Below are positions 11,983 to 24,089 of a DNA stretch of 64,000 nucleotides, piece by piece (the first letter of the stretch is position 1; each line of letters opens with the position of its first letter). The notes below the pieces were generated by a model. That model was not told the origin of the DNA and did no database searches. It saw nothing but the letters and a program-made list of their open reading frames with translations. Origin of the DNA: Macrotrachela quadricornifera (taxonomy: Eukaryota > Rotifera > Eurotatoria > Philodinida > Philodinidae); assembly GCA_022393335.1 (NCBI GenBank), contig JAJEKB010001448.1, positions 1,029,011-1,093,010 of the forward strand, in the 5' to 3' direction. The position numbers were made by a program, and so were the translations under genes.

Positions 11983-14900
11983 TTATTGATTGTTTGATGT
12001 TTTTCTTTTTTGTGCTAATGCTTGAGCATAAGCATGTTGCCATTGTTTAGCTAATAATTGATATAAAACAGATAAAGATTCAAGTTCTGTTCGAAGTTCA
12101 CGCGCCTCTGTTTGACCGGATATTGTTAATGAATTTGTATTTGTATTTACATTTGAACTATCAGAAGGTATTATATCAGATTTAATTAAAAATGATATAA
12201 AATGAAGAAATAAACTATTTAAATGTGGATGTAATTCAAATTCAATTAATTGATGATAATGAACAGCATACATATGTGCCATACAATGAAATAATAAACG
12301 AACCATTTTACGAATATATACATCAAATGTTAAAGGAAATTTATTATCTAAATTAATATTAAAATATTATTTACAAGATCGAAAATGAAAAAAAATTCAA
12401 ATAAAAACGTTCGATTCTATCTTTGGAGGATCTTTCGAAATATCTATGGTAAACATTTCAGTTCAATTGGATATAGTTAGACAGTAATTGCTTTTTGCAA
12501 AAATTAACAGTAAATTGAAGTGGGCTTATTCAAGCATAGGTCAATATTCAGCATATCTTTAAAGCGTATAAATAAAGAAAAAATACTCTTAATAAATTAG
12601 TTTTTAGTTTAGATTTCTGAAAAACTGAAATATTGATTCAATTTGTATATTTATTTTCAAATCCTCACACGCTCCGATTTTTGAATTTCTCATTTGATGA
12701 AATATCTGAGTTTTTTATTTCATCAAATGAGAAATTCAAAAATCGGAGAGTGTGAGAATCTAGATCTAACTATCTTTTTTTCGAAACATTCACTTTTCTG
12801 AGGGAGACTCTTAAATCGATATAAATCATTTAAAAACTAGCTCATTTAACATTGATAAATATTAAATTTATAATTACCAAGTCGTGTTGGAAATATTGTT
12901 TCATTTGCAAGAGTTTTTTGAATAAATGTCATTACAAAATCAATATATTGTGGTGCAGAACATTTGATTTTTTTTCCACGATCATCAATCCAAGAATACG
13001 AACTTTAATTGAATAAATTCTTGTTAAAATAAAATACAAAAATTTCATATAAACCTTTTTAGTGGACCGATCATTATTGGACATGTTGATACTGTACATA
13101 AATCAGATAGAACACCACATATAATATTAATTTGATTAAAAAATGAAACAACTTAAAAAAAAAAAGATTGAATAAATTTTTAAATATTAAAATAATACGA
13201 ACTATTATGTGCAATCCATTCATTTTTTTCAACACCATTAGGTTGTCGAATTAATTCTCCAATATTACATTGAGCAAGTGAACGTGTAAATATCGCATAT
13301 TGACTTTGTAAATAAAGTGAACCTGATGACATTGAATTATTTATTTGGGATGATAATGATGGAACTGATAATTGTGAACCATTTTCATATAAATTTTCAC
13401 TTGGATTTATTAATTCTTCTTTAGTACCACTAGTTGAAATATTTCCACCTTCTTTTCGACGGATTTTTCTTTAAAAAAAAATGAATATTATTTTCTTAAT
13501 GATCTATAAAAAGAAATCATTTTTTACTGTCAAGGATATAATCAATAATGACATTTATATTGATTTCTTTTTTTTTCTAAGTACTTCTATATAAATCAAT
13601 GATCAAAGTTACTGAGTATGTTAAATGTAGGAGGTCGACTTATTCTTTTTAATAGATTGTTTCCATGGATATCTTCTTCTCCATGGAGAAATCTTTTTCT
13701 TATTTTGTTTTATTGCGAAATTTATTCATATTGGAAAAAACAATTATGAATGTTAATAGTTAATTATTTATTCAATATTAATCATTGATAACTATTCTTT
13801 CTAGAAAAATAAAAAAAAAACAAACAAACAAATTTTCACAGAATAATTTCTATAAATATCTACGAATGTTTATTTATTTTTAAAATAAAAATAAAAAGTA
13901 TTATTTCTAGTTATTAATATGATTCATTCAAGATGTTTATTATAAAATAAAATCTTACCTTTTAAAAGTACTCATTGATTAAGTCAAAATAAAAAATAAA
14001 ATAATCATCTATATTAAAAATAAAAATAAAATATATAACAATGTTCAATATAGATAATATGATATATAACATTTTGTTGTATATTAATATTATTCAAAAG
14101 TTATTATGCGACTTTTAATATAGAAAAAGAAAAAACGCAACAAAGATTTTTTCACCAAAGTACACATTTTCTTTTCTTTCTTCATTCATTTATGAATTTC
14201 TTTTTCTTCTTTTTTTCCTTCTCTGAATCATTATCATGAAAACAACAATAGAAATCAAGGTTTCTTTTTTCTTTTTTCTATAACCTGAAAAATATATCAA
14301 AAAGTAATGTTTGACCTATTTAGAAACGCTTTTTTTTTTCAAAATTAATTGTGAAAAAAATCATAAGTTAAATACAAGAAAATAACAAGAATATTTTTTG
14401 TTATTACTTATGTGTAAATGATTCTTATGAAAAGAAATATAATAATCCTGTTAATAAATCTTAGTTTTAATTTAAGATTAACCTGTTTTTTTATCGAAAT
14501 ATGTCAAATAAACTAATATTTGATTAGGAACTTTTCTTTTTTCCTTTTTTTACAAACGAAATATTTTAGTTTTCTTCAAATGAATAATCAATATTGATTG
14601 AGAACGTTATTTTTTGAATAATTCTTTATTTATTTCTTAATATAAAATTTAATCATCTATTCTTTTTATGCGAACTTCCTAAATATAAACTTTTACAATT
14701 CTCTAAAACAAAAAAAACAAAGCGGAAGATTGTCGTATAAATAAATAGAATCTTTTTCATTTATATTCTAAAATATTAATATCTTATTTTGTACATTATT
14801 TAGATTTCTAAGAGTAATATAATCTATTGTATTTTATTTTACTGACTAAATTAACTTATAATTAATATTAACAAATTATTTTAATTGATTATACAACTAA

Positions 14901-15487
14901 CCTTCTTTGTCGTAAATAATTAGATACACCCCATGAAAATAAATAAATTATATCGAAGGTCATACTATCTTATCAATCAATGAATAGGAACAAAAAGAAA
15001 AATGAAACAAATATAATGATTATATATATATGTAAGAGAAGATCATTCTCAGGAGGATATATAATAGTGTTGACATATAGTTCTTTATCTTCTTTATACA
15101 TAGACTTACACTTTTATAACAAATAACATCATTTCATTGACAAATGTTATTTATTCATTCAAGAACATTCATCAATAAAAATGAAAATGACATTTTTATA
15201 ATCACTTGAAATATGTTACAAATAAGAATCATTCGTTTTTATTTTTTTTTTTTGATGAAAATTTTTCATTAATATGAGACAAAAATATCTTACCCAGTCA
15301 ACCAATCAGTAAGATACTCCAGTTTGGTAGTGGTGACTGTAGATTGATGAATAGATGGTTGTTCAATAGATGAAATGATACGATTGTTGACTAATAATAT
15401 TGTCGAACAACGCATCGAATAAAAATTCAATACCAAAAGAAAAAAAAACGAATAAATTAAATAAACGCCAATAGATTTCTTTATCAA
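11983..15487 (-). CDS. MOB2: MOB2-like kinase activator, with alternative N-termini
   Basis: Core exons, in gene order, are 13468-13203, 13151-13055, 13002-12878 and 12347-11983. Three 5' exons all end in phase 2 and fit exon 13468-13203: 15487-15294 (distal), 14964-14902 (63 bp, could be an in-frame cassette or supply its own ATG) and 13975-13959 (MSTFK). Predicted products are 369, 348, 304 and 289 aa. MOB proteins bind and activate NDR/LATS-type AGC kinases. In the 289-aa form the zinc ligands are Cys113 and Cys118 (LCTVSTCP) and His193 and His198 (AHMYAVH). Other MOB signatures are SFFNQIN, KCSAPQYIDF and LHPHLNSLFLHF. The distal exon ends in DWLTG, and splicing straight to the core gives DWLTGK, resembling the DWLMGK start of mammalian MOB2; its own N-terminus is hydrophobic and may be partly untranslated. 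A polar tail of about 60 residues follows the MOB domain. Confidence 0.88.
12664..12756. repeat. long hairpin in MOB2-like intron
   Basis: Two 40-bp arms (12664-12703 and 12717-12756) are reverse complements with a single mismatch, separated by 13 bases. The transcript would fold into a nearly perfect stem on either strand. It could be the collapsed remnant of an inverted-repeat transposon or a small-RNA precursor; sequence alone does not decide. Confidence 0.8.
13959..13975 (-). other. MOB2: micro first coding exon of the MOB2-like gene
   Basis: ATG AGT ACT TTT AAA AG followed by GTAAG gives a 5-residue start ending in phase 2. It joins in frame to the core exon at 13468. It is one of three candidate starts, and its shortness makes it the least certain. 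Confidence 0.5.
14902..14964 (-). other. MOB2: 63-bp cassette or alternative first exon of the MOB2-like gene
   Basis: Bounded by an AG acceptor (ATAG) and a GTTAG donor. Phase 2 on both sides and 63 bp long, so inclusion or skipping keeps the frame. It has its own ATG as first full codon and encodes MTFDIIYLFSWGV followed by NYLRQR. Confidence 0.55.
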
Positions 15488-16805
15488 TTTAATTGAATAA
15501 TCTGTTTTTTAAAACAAATTATTGATATAATTATTCATCTAAAACAAAATTTATTAGTAATGAAATCTTTAATTAAAACAATTGAAGTTTTATAAAATTC
15601 TGATAGAATATTGGACTAATATTATTTTATGATACAATTATTAATAAAAAAATTTTATTGTATTAGAAATAATACATGAGAAATTATATTAATAAATAAA
15701 CAACAGCTGGGTTTTTTATGCAACTCTTATATCATTGGTTATTTAGAAATAACCTATCCTAATCAATATTAAACATCTAAAAATGAATGAAGTTACTATT
15801 CTTATGAATATATCAACAATAAACTGTTCAATTTTATTAATCCTTATTATATATTGAAATTGTTCAGCGAAAAAAAAAGCGACATCTTAATCATTTATAT
15901 TGTTCATATAAATATTAAATATTATTAATTCTGTTATGTTAACAGCTAATGATCTATCGATTTTTCATATAAAACTGTATCGTTCAAATATTAAAAAAAT
16001 ATTTCTTCTTATCATTCATAACAAAATCGATAGGATTACTTTAAAGAATAATCTTTTATTTTCTAAATAAAAATGAAATGTATGTAATGTAAAACTAGTC
16101 TAAAATGATATATTTGTTTTCACTATTGCTTAATATAATTTACAGTTGTTCAGAAAACTATCGAAGGAGAAATATGTCATTTATTTCATTTAGCAACTGT
16201 AAATGATAAACTATCTAAGTGTTTTACAGCATTTATAACACTGTCATAATATTGTTCGCCAAGGTTATCTATAGGACTTTGAACAGCAAGTGTTTTGGCT
16301 TACTTCTAAACCTCTATCAAATTGAACATCTATTTGATGAAAATGATTTATGAGTCCTGTAATTTAGTGATGAATTTAGAAAGGCAAACTAAAGAATAAT
16401 CGGTCTCTTTTTAAAAATTTTTCTCGATTGCTTTCAATTCTTACCAATATCTTACGTCTGTTGTTGCTGTGATTCTTGAAAAGGACTAAGTCAAGATCGA
16501 TATGTTTTGAAACTTATGTTTGACCCACATCTCGAAGTCTAATAATTCTGTGTTGTATTGTTTAGAAACAATAGAGCTTTCAATCAGTGGATTACAGCGA
16601 AGAAAGTAATAAAAAAACTGTCTTAAAAATATTATTACTAAAAGTTTTCCAGTGTGTGCTAAGTTCATCTCTAGTGTCGCTACTCTTGTTGTGTTTACTG
16701 TTCTATTAGAACTAAGAAATATGATAATATATTGTATTGGACAGAATAGAAAACATCATATGACAAGTGAATCATAGTAGTATAGATGATGACTAATCAG
16801 TATTA
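15488..16805. other. gene-free stretch before the tRNA
   Basis: AT-rich, with no supported gene. A 10-bp inverted pair TTTACAGTTG/CAACTGTAAA near 16138 and 16194 is separated by about 45 bases. It probably includes the promoter of the MOB2-like distal exon. Confidence 0.35.
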
Positions 16806-16877
16806 TCCGAAGTGGTCTAGTGGTTAGGATTGAACGCTCTCATCGTTCAGGCCCGGGTTCGATACCCGGCTTCGGAA
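16806..16877 (+). tRNA. tRNA-Glu (anticodon CTC)
   Basis: Complete cloverleaf. The acceptor stem TCCGAAG pairs perfectly with CTTCGGA (16870-16876) with discriminator A at 16877. The D-arm region GGTCTAGTGGTTAGGAT contains the A box. Anticodon stem GAACG/CGTTC encloses the loop CTCTCAT with anticodon CTC at 16839-16841. The T arm has the B box GGTTCGATACC. There is no intron. A short A run and T-rich tract downstream can terminate RNA polymerase III. The body closely resembles the conserved metazoan tRNA-Glu(CTC). Confidence 0.96.
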
Positions 16878-17637
16878 AAAATTTTATTCATTTTTATTTT
16901 ACATTAGATTCAATAATAATAAAACAAGATGTTTTCAGAAATTTGATAAGATTTAAATATTTAAAGAGAAAAAATGTTTCTATTTTCCATTTATTATTTA
17001 ATTAAAAATAATACTATATATTTTACAGTTTTTAGTCAACAAACGAATTTTAACTCAATTAAACGCAATGATATTCGAGCTTCACATACAATATTTTGTT
17101 CAGTTTTGAATGCTCTTTTCAACGATGTAAAAAACATTGTAATAAGAAAGAGTTTGTTGAAGATAATTCACTTTTCCCTATTTATGCTGACTATTTTCAT
17201 TAAAGCAAAGTTTACCTTTTATATGTGAGACAAGAAATTATCTATCTTTGTTCTCGATTTATGAGATTATCTTCTCCTTCAGTTAATTCTTCGTATTCTT
17301 GTACATAATATTATGTGGTATGAGATACGAAGATAGTTTTTATCAAGTTGTCTTTTGGTTCATCAAAAGTATATATTGTGTCTAATATAGAATAGTCATT
17401 TTATTCATTCATTTGCAATTGTGGAACAGTTGCAGATAATACATATAAATACCATTAAAAAGCAAGATATTATTATACTATTCATTTATTTTAATTAAAA
17501 CATGATTTCCTTGTCCAATATAGCTTTTTCTAGTTGCAAAAATATTGTTTATTTGTATGCGATTTTGACAATTAATTAAATTATTTTGTTTATTTTACAT
17601 AATTTTTATTCTATATAAAAAAAAATTCTTGATTAGC
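16878..17637. other. gene-free stretch
   Basis: AT-rich spacer between the tRNA and the ALF-like gene. Short open frames have no recognisable content. Confidence 0.35.
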
Positions 17638-18054
17638 TTAACATTGAAAATCTTGTGGTTTGATATGGCCTGATGCAACAGCTTTGTTAAGAAAATCTTT
17701 AATAGCCCATTCCATAGCACCATTTCTACTTTGTCTTGTATCTTGACCAACAATACCTGGTGCATGTGAATCACATCGAAAACGTCCATCCCATTTCCAT
17801 TGTAATCTTGAGATTCGTCCTTTTACATTTCCAGTACATTGAATTCCACAAATATTAGCTGGTGTATTTTTACTCCAATTATGTAATTTCCAAATAGTAG
17901 TTCCTAATTGAGTAATACATGGCCAATAGTTTCCAGTGACAACTCCATCTGTACAAACGTCAACTGGAAAATCAATTTTCTCACCATATATAGATTTATT
18001 CAATAGAAGAATAAAACTAAAACAGATCATTAGAAATATTATTGAGAATTGCAT
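17638..18054 (-). CDS. secreted anti-lipopolysaccharide-factor-like (ALF/scygonadin family) peptide
   Basis: Single-exon frame of 138 aa. Residues 1-24 are a hydrophobic signal peptide (IIFLMICFSFILLL core, cleavage likely near YGEK). The mature part carries the ALF hallmark: two cysteines exactly 20 residues apart bounding a basic, aromatic beta-hairpin (IQC ... RLQWKWDGRFRC). After it comes a stretch resembling the crustacean ALF C-terminus (QDTRQSRNGAMEWAIKDFL, then AVASGHI). In arthropod ALFs this loop binds lipid A and gives antibacterial activity. Here that function is inferred, not shown. Additional cysteines (for example in DVCTDGV, YWPCIT, and the terminal DFQC) suggest extra disulphides. 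A stand-alone gene; the closely spaced methyltransferase lies on the other strand about 1.3 kb away. Confidence 0.75.
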   Translation of the reverse strand: MQFSIIFLMICFSFILLLNKSIYGEKIDFPVDVCTDGVVTGNYWPCITQLGTTIWKLHNWSKNTPANICGIQCTGNVKGRISRLQWKWDGRFRCDSHAPGIVGQDTRQSRNGAMEWAIKDFLNKAVASGHIKPQDFQC

Positions 18055-19339
18055 GATGATGAATTAGATAATAAATCTTTCGATTGTATATAAAGATGAA
18101 TGGAGAATGTATACAATCACAATACTTTTTATAATCATTGAGAAGAAGGAAGAGGATAATGGCATTGTATCAATTTAATAAAAATATATCGAATGTGCCT
18201 ATATATTAAGATAAGAATAAGTAGCAAATTTGATCTATTAGTCAAATGATATTTCAAATATACCATTTAATAATATTTCACATGGCATTTATTGTTTTTG
18301 TATACGATTATTTGAAATAAAGGTTAAATTTTTATTTTTAGATCTTAGTGAGAAGAAGTGATGTTTATACTTCTTCGTTAAATTTTTTTATTGTGCCTAT
18401 TTTGTAATAATTTAAATTTGGAAATTCTACATATTTTTCAATTTCCTGCTAAAACAAATAATCCACCGACCCCTTTACTGATCTAAAATCTTCACATCAT
18501 TCACAACACAAATATAATTTAAAAAAAAAATAAAAATCTAGCGAGAAAGAAGTGTAACCCAATTTATATATCTTGGTAGTGTTCAACTTTATCGTGCACT
18601 TCATAGTCTAAATTTTCTACCGAACAATGATCTTTTCACTTATTCTTAATATAACCTTCATGATTTTCATTGTGTTTTTAAAACTGATGTTAATTGATTT
18701 ATTTCATTGTATTTTTCCGATAAGGAATTTTTTATTCCATAAATTTGTGAAAATTCACATAATTCACTTGAGAATTATCTAAACTATGCAATAGTGTATT
18801 ATATCCGTGATTATTTAGTCCATTTCCCTACGATTCTGTAACTTTGTATTTTGTTTCGCTTCTTATAAACCTCTTTCGATCCATCACTAGATGCATAACG
18901 GTAAACTTACTTCATTTTAGATGTTTAAAAAGTGATGAACAAACAGAGAGCAAATGCATGTTTTAGTTCTATTTGATGCTATCAAATCGTCAGTACATTT
19001 TTATACAACAAAATAAATATGTTTAGATTACATAATCATATAGAAAAAATAAGAAATAGATCTTCATAGACATATTTTGCATGTTCTGTTATGCAATGAC
19101 TGATAGAGCAGACGAAAATACAATGATACTTGACAGCAAAAAACAGTTGAAGTAGAAGAGAAAATAACGAAGTGCATATGTCATGTTTTATTTATCCTTA
19201 TCCATTTCTAGCAATAATTCAGCCAGTACTATATAACCCGATGCTTATTTTTTTGTATTTTCTACATAATATTATTTGATATTACGAAAACAAATTATTC
19301 TTATTTAGTTTATTCTATTTTAGAAAATAATAAAAATAA
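18055..19339. other. intergenic spacer between divergent genes
   Basis: This region separates the start of the minus-strand ALF-like gene from the start of the plus-strand methyltransferase, so both promoters probably lie here. AT-rich, with no recognisable gene or repeat. Confidence 0.35.
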
Positions 19340-20065
19340 ATGCAACAATCCATCTTAGCGATTCTTTTCTTCCTTATTATTTGTCTCGAAGCAAAACATA
19401 AATTAAATGAAACATTGAAAAAAACAGCTTCTTCATACACTAAACTCTTATCTATTCTTAATAAATCAGATCGTGTACGTCAATTACATTTACAGCAAGT
19501 ATATCGAGATTTGAAAATTCATCGTAATTCTAAAGTAGCTGATATCGGAGCAGGCGGTGGATGGCTTACTGTACACCTTGGTGCATTCGTTGGTCCTAAA
19601 GGCAAAGTTTATGCAGTAGAAATTTTACCAAAATATATATCTTATATCGAAGAAAAAGTTACAACATATAAATTGAATAATACTAAAGCGATTCTTGGAT
19701 CAACAACAGATCCAAAATTACCTGAGAATGTATTAGATGCAGTGATGATTTTAATTGCTTATCATGAATTCGAAAAACCAATTACAATGTTGACTAGAAT
19801 TCGTCAAGCAATGAAAATTGGTGCACGACTTGGTATTATAGAAAGAGATAATGATCAAATGCGTACAAAAGCACGTGAAGCATATACTAAAACAGGATAT
19901 ATATTACATCGTATTAATGAAACATTACCTAATCAATTTTTAATAAATGAACATTATTTAGCAGTTGATATTGTTAAACGAGAAGTAACTTTGATTGGTT
20001 TCACATTTTTATTTTCTCGAGAACTTAACGATGATTATTATATTGCTATTTTTGTTAATTCTTGA
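19340..20065 (+). CDS. class I SAM-dependent methyltransferase with N-terminal signal peptide
   Basis: Single-exon frame of 241 aa. Residues 1-18 are a hydrophobic leader. Motif I for S-adenosylmethionine binding is VADIGAGGGWLT (about 66-77), followed by VYAVEI (90-95), whose acidic residue would bind the ribose. The region DAVMILIAYHEFE matches the motif II area of type-11 methyltransferases. The layout (VGPKGKVYAVEI after motif I) resembles small bacterial methyltransferases of unknown substrate, which together with the lack of introns suggests possible horizontal origin. The signal peptide implies secretion or entry into the ER lumen, unusual for a SAM-dependent enzyme. The substrate cannot be named from sequence. 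Confidence 0.75.
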   Translation: MQQSILAILFFLIICLEAKHKLNETLKKTASSYTKLLSILNKSDRVRQLHLQQVYRDLKIHRNSKVADIGAGGGWLTVHLGAFVGPKGKVYAVEILPKYISYIEEKVTTYKLNNTKAILGSTTDPKLPENVLDAVMILIAYHEFEKPITMLTRIRQAMKIGARLGIIERDNDQMRTKAREAYTKTGYILHRINETLPNQFLINEHYLAVDIVKREVTLIGFTFLFSRELNDDYYIAIFVNS

Positions 20066-23000
20066 TAAATCTGGTGCAGTACTGCCCAATCTTTTTTCAG
20101 AATATGATTATCTGCTAAAAGACTCTTTGTTTGAAATAAAATTTTTTATTTTTTATTCACTAGTTATTTGTAATCATTTTTTTGATTATATTTTTTGTTG
20201 CAAATGGTTGAAAAGATCTTGACAATCAGGAAATCTATATGATTATATGCAAAAAAAAGAAAAGGCAAATTGCTATTTTTAAGAGTAACCAAAGTAATAC
20301 TCGATAGCTAACAGCATATTAGCTGTTTTTACACAATAATCAAGCTTGTTAAAAAGAATCTTTTTTCATAATTCAAGCGTATTTAAATAGATTATTTGAA
20401 TATATTAAAAAGTAACTTGAAGAATTCTATTCAATTATATCAATGAAATATTTAATTTCAATTTGAAATTATAAAAATATCTAATTTCATGTTTTTGTTT
20501 TTTTGTATTAATTATTAATAAATAAATCTATTTTTTCATTATGTATATTAATTCAGAAAGAATAATTAATATAAATTTAAAAATAGATGTGAAAATAATT
20601 ATCATCAAAGAATTTATCTTCATCTATTTTATCAAAAAATTTAATAATGAGAAAATAAAGTTAGATTTATTATATATTTATTTAATAAATATATATAAGA
20701 TAACGGTTGAAAGAATAATTTGATCTTTATGAATTTTTTCATGCATATTTAATAATCATGATAAAAAAAAAAAAAATAAATAAAAAATATATTAAATTCC
20801 GTATTTAGTAAATGAGACTAGATTACACAAAATTTATTCATCTACAAAGATTAAATTACAGATTTATTTAATCTATTTTTATTTATCTAAATAAGAATAT
20901 TTTTAATGGATTTCTTTTTTTAGAACAAATTATTATCTTTCAAATATACTAAATAATAATATAATATATTAATATGTATTGTTTTTAAATTAAAAATAGA
21001 AACAGAAAATTAATTTGTGAAAAAAAAAACAAATGAAAAACTAATATTTTGTATATATAAATAAATAAATATGAGATTATTGTTGAATATTATTATTTAA
21101 GTATAGAGTTCTAAATATAAAAGCCTAAGCACGTCTTTGGCTTCCTTCTTTTTTTTTTATTCATTTTTCGATAGTAATAAAAGCTCACTAGGACTCTTTA
21201 TAAAGACACATTTACATTTGGATGCGTCAAATATAAGAATACGATGTTCCCTTTTTTTTTTTTTTTTTGTTCTCTCTTGAGAGAAGAAAAAGAGAGAAAA
21301 GAAAGCAAATGAGATGACGCTTATGATCATCACATTTAACACTTATTTTATAGACAAAGAAAAAAAACCAAATTCCATTGACGAAAAGAAAAAAAAAATA
21401 TTCTTTTATAAAGTAAGTCGAAATTAAACAAAAATAAAATGAGATTTTTTTAATTTAAAAAAGAAAAAAATGATATAAATTGTATACTATTGCTTTTTCA
21501 ATAGTCGAAAAATGTCCTGAGGCATTAAGCTATTAGACCTACAAAAAAATTATGAAGGTCATAGATTGCTTTATTTGTCATTTCATGCATATCCTTCTTC
21601 CTTTCATCTTGTCATATAAATTCTTCTTTAATGTTTCTCTTCTCCATCTGCTATTACTCAATGATGTCATGATTTCTTCTTCAAATATAATATCTTTGAA
21701 GAATATTCGAGAAGATTTTCATCGATGTATTGTTTAATTTTCTTTATAAAATAGAGGTGTATCTTCAACTTAAATAATAAGATGAATTCATCTAGAAAAA
21801 TAAAATGAAAAATATAAATTAAATTAGTATTTTTAAATATTATAATTATTTTAAGTTAAATACAATCAATTAATATAAGAATGAATTTTTTTGATTGAAA
21901 ACAAGAAAATTTTTCAAATAATTAAAATGTTTTTTTTCTATTATTAATAATTTAAAAAGAGAATCTATTCTTTTAAATTAATTATTACCTTATATCTCAT
22001 TGTTAGATTTGTCTATTATCATCTATAATAATTTCGAAATTCTAATCCCATGATAATAGGATTTATACTAAAAATTGTTTTTGTTATATTATCTGTCTAA
22101 TAAAAGTAAGAGATGCATTTTGTTGTTGATTTATATATTATTATAATAGAATATATATATTTCCGATGATAAATAATAATAACAAAATGGAATTGTTCAA
22201 TTAAGTTAGTATGAAGGGAAAAAAAAAAACATTGTCTGTATTATTTCATGAAGAAAAAACTGACAATAGATGGATAAAAGAAGAAGAAAAAAAAATTCAA
22301 TTAATTTGAATGAAAAGAGTCTACTAGGATTTCATTGATCCTGAGAAGAAAAAAAAAAAAGATGACGTAGTAATAAGCTTTATTCATCATGTCATCATAA
22401 GCGATAATGATCAACATCGTTTTTCTTAATGAAAAAAAAGTAACTTGTTTCTATTGGTATATAATATTATGAAATTATTTAAGTAATACAATAAGATGAG
22501 AAAAAACGAAATGAACTCTTGACTAAATAACAAAATTCTTCGAGTTTTTTTTTCTTCTTTATGTTAAATATATCATTTCTATCAGGTCATGAACAATCTT
22601 CTTGCCAACAGCAATTCCGTCTCTTTTCTTTTTTCATTATTGTTATTATTTTGATTGTTTTTCTTTGCCTGTTACTCGGACACAAACTGCTGCTCAGATA
22701 AAGAGAAAGAATAAACGCGCGGGCGCGCGCGAAAGAGAGAGAAAGAGGGAGGGAGAGATGATGGAAAATGTAGCATATAATCAAGAATTGTGTTACTTTT
22801 TTTGTTTTTTGCTTTTTAATCACTATCTGCCTTTGTTCTTGTTTAAGGTAATTATTTTTTTTTTGTATGGAATTTATCTATTTTTCTCTTTAAATAAATA
22901 TTAAAGACTAATGTTTATTTGTAGGTACTTCTTTTTTTTTTATTTCGTAATCAATATAATCACAGTAAGATACATTAAAAAAAAAAAAAGATTGTTATTT

Positions 23001-24089
23001 GTTTTACTTTTCTAGAATAAAATGAATATAGTAAAAATAGGAGAAATAAATAACGTGCCAAACAGTTTTATCTCATGAGAATTTAAAAAATAACATAAAT
23101 AGATCAGGTTTTTTCTTATTTTCATATTAAAATTATGTACAAAAAAATACTATTTATTCATTTCCTTTTTTTAAATAGAATAATTAATTGATTATATGTC
23201 ATTTCACAAAAAAAATGTATATATATATATAAAAATTCTTTATTAACATTACATTCAGATGTAATTTAAAGTGATCGATCACGCAACTATAAAAAAATAA
23301 TATTTAAAAATCTTTCCTCCTCTTTTTTTTCTTTAGTATCTAAAAAGAAATAAAAACGAATGATTAATTTTTATTATAACAATATTTCAAGATAAAATTT
23401 TGTTATAAAGAATAATCATTATGATTTATATCCGAATGAAAAATAAAATTTTATAATTATTATAATGTATTATTTAATAACATTTTCTTTTTAAATATAA
23501 GAAAAAATTTCAATATTTAGTCTGAACTTTGACACATTATTAAAGTTGGTTATATATTATTGTTCTCTTACCGACATATTGAACAAAGAGAATGCACTTT
23601 TTTATATTAATTTAGTTTAATATAATGAATGGACTATATGGAAGACAATTTATATAATGAAAAAAAAATAGATTTTAGGTTCTTTTACTTTAATAACACA
23701 CTTTTTTTTTAAAATTTCTATCTACTATTAAATCTTATTTAGTTATTTTTAAACGTTTCATAATAAGAATTCATACAGTACATCTTTGAAAATCATAATC
23801 TTTTTTAGATTATAGTGATAAATTATTTCTATGAATAAATCCCTTATTAATCTTTATAAATATGCGTATTATTTTGTATTCATTCAAAATAAAAATAGAT
23901 AATATATATTCATAGAATTATTTATTTAGGTTCATAATGAGTAAGAATCGTTGTTTTGTACAACGATGGTATTAATTAAGTGGTATATTTATCATTATCT
24001 TTTTTTAATTTTATTTTGTAAGTTTATTCTTAATATATATATATATATAAAATATTATATCTGAAAAAATAGTATATAAGACAAATGCT
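20066..24089. other. 4-kb gene-poor AT-rich stretch
   Basis: No supported gene. Long homopolymer A/T runs and stop-rich frames dominate. The only compositional break is at about 22,680-22,760: a purine-rich tract with a CpG cluster (GCGCGGGCGCGCGCG) followed by GAGAGAGAAAGAGGGAGGGAG. It could be a promoter or 5' UTR of an unrecognised gene or simple-sequence drift. An AG that may be a splice acceptor for the Ly6-like gene lies at 24071-24072. Confidence 0.35.

Noticed and set aside
16820..17005. Open frame starting inside the tRNA
   Set aside because: The tRNA explains the conserved sequence and the remainder is AT-rich noise.
22587..22904. Frames across the CpG/purine patch on both strands
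   Set aside because: Open only because of simple-sequence composition; no domain or splice support.
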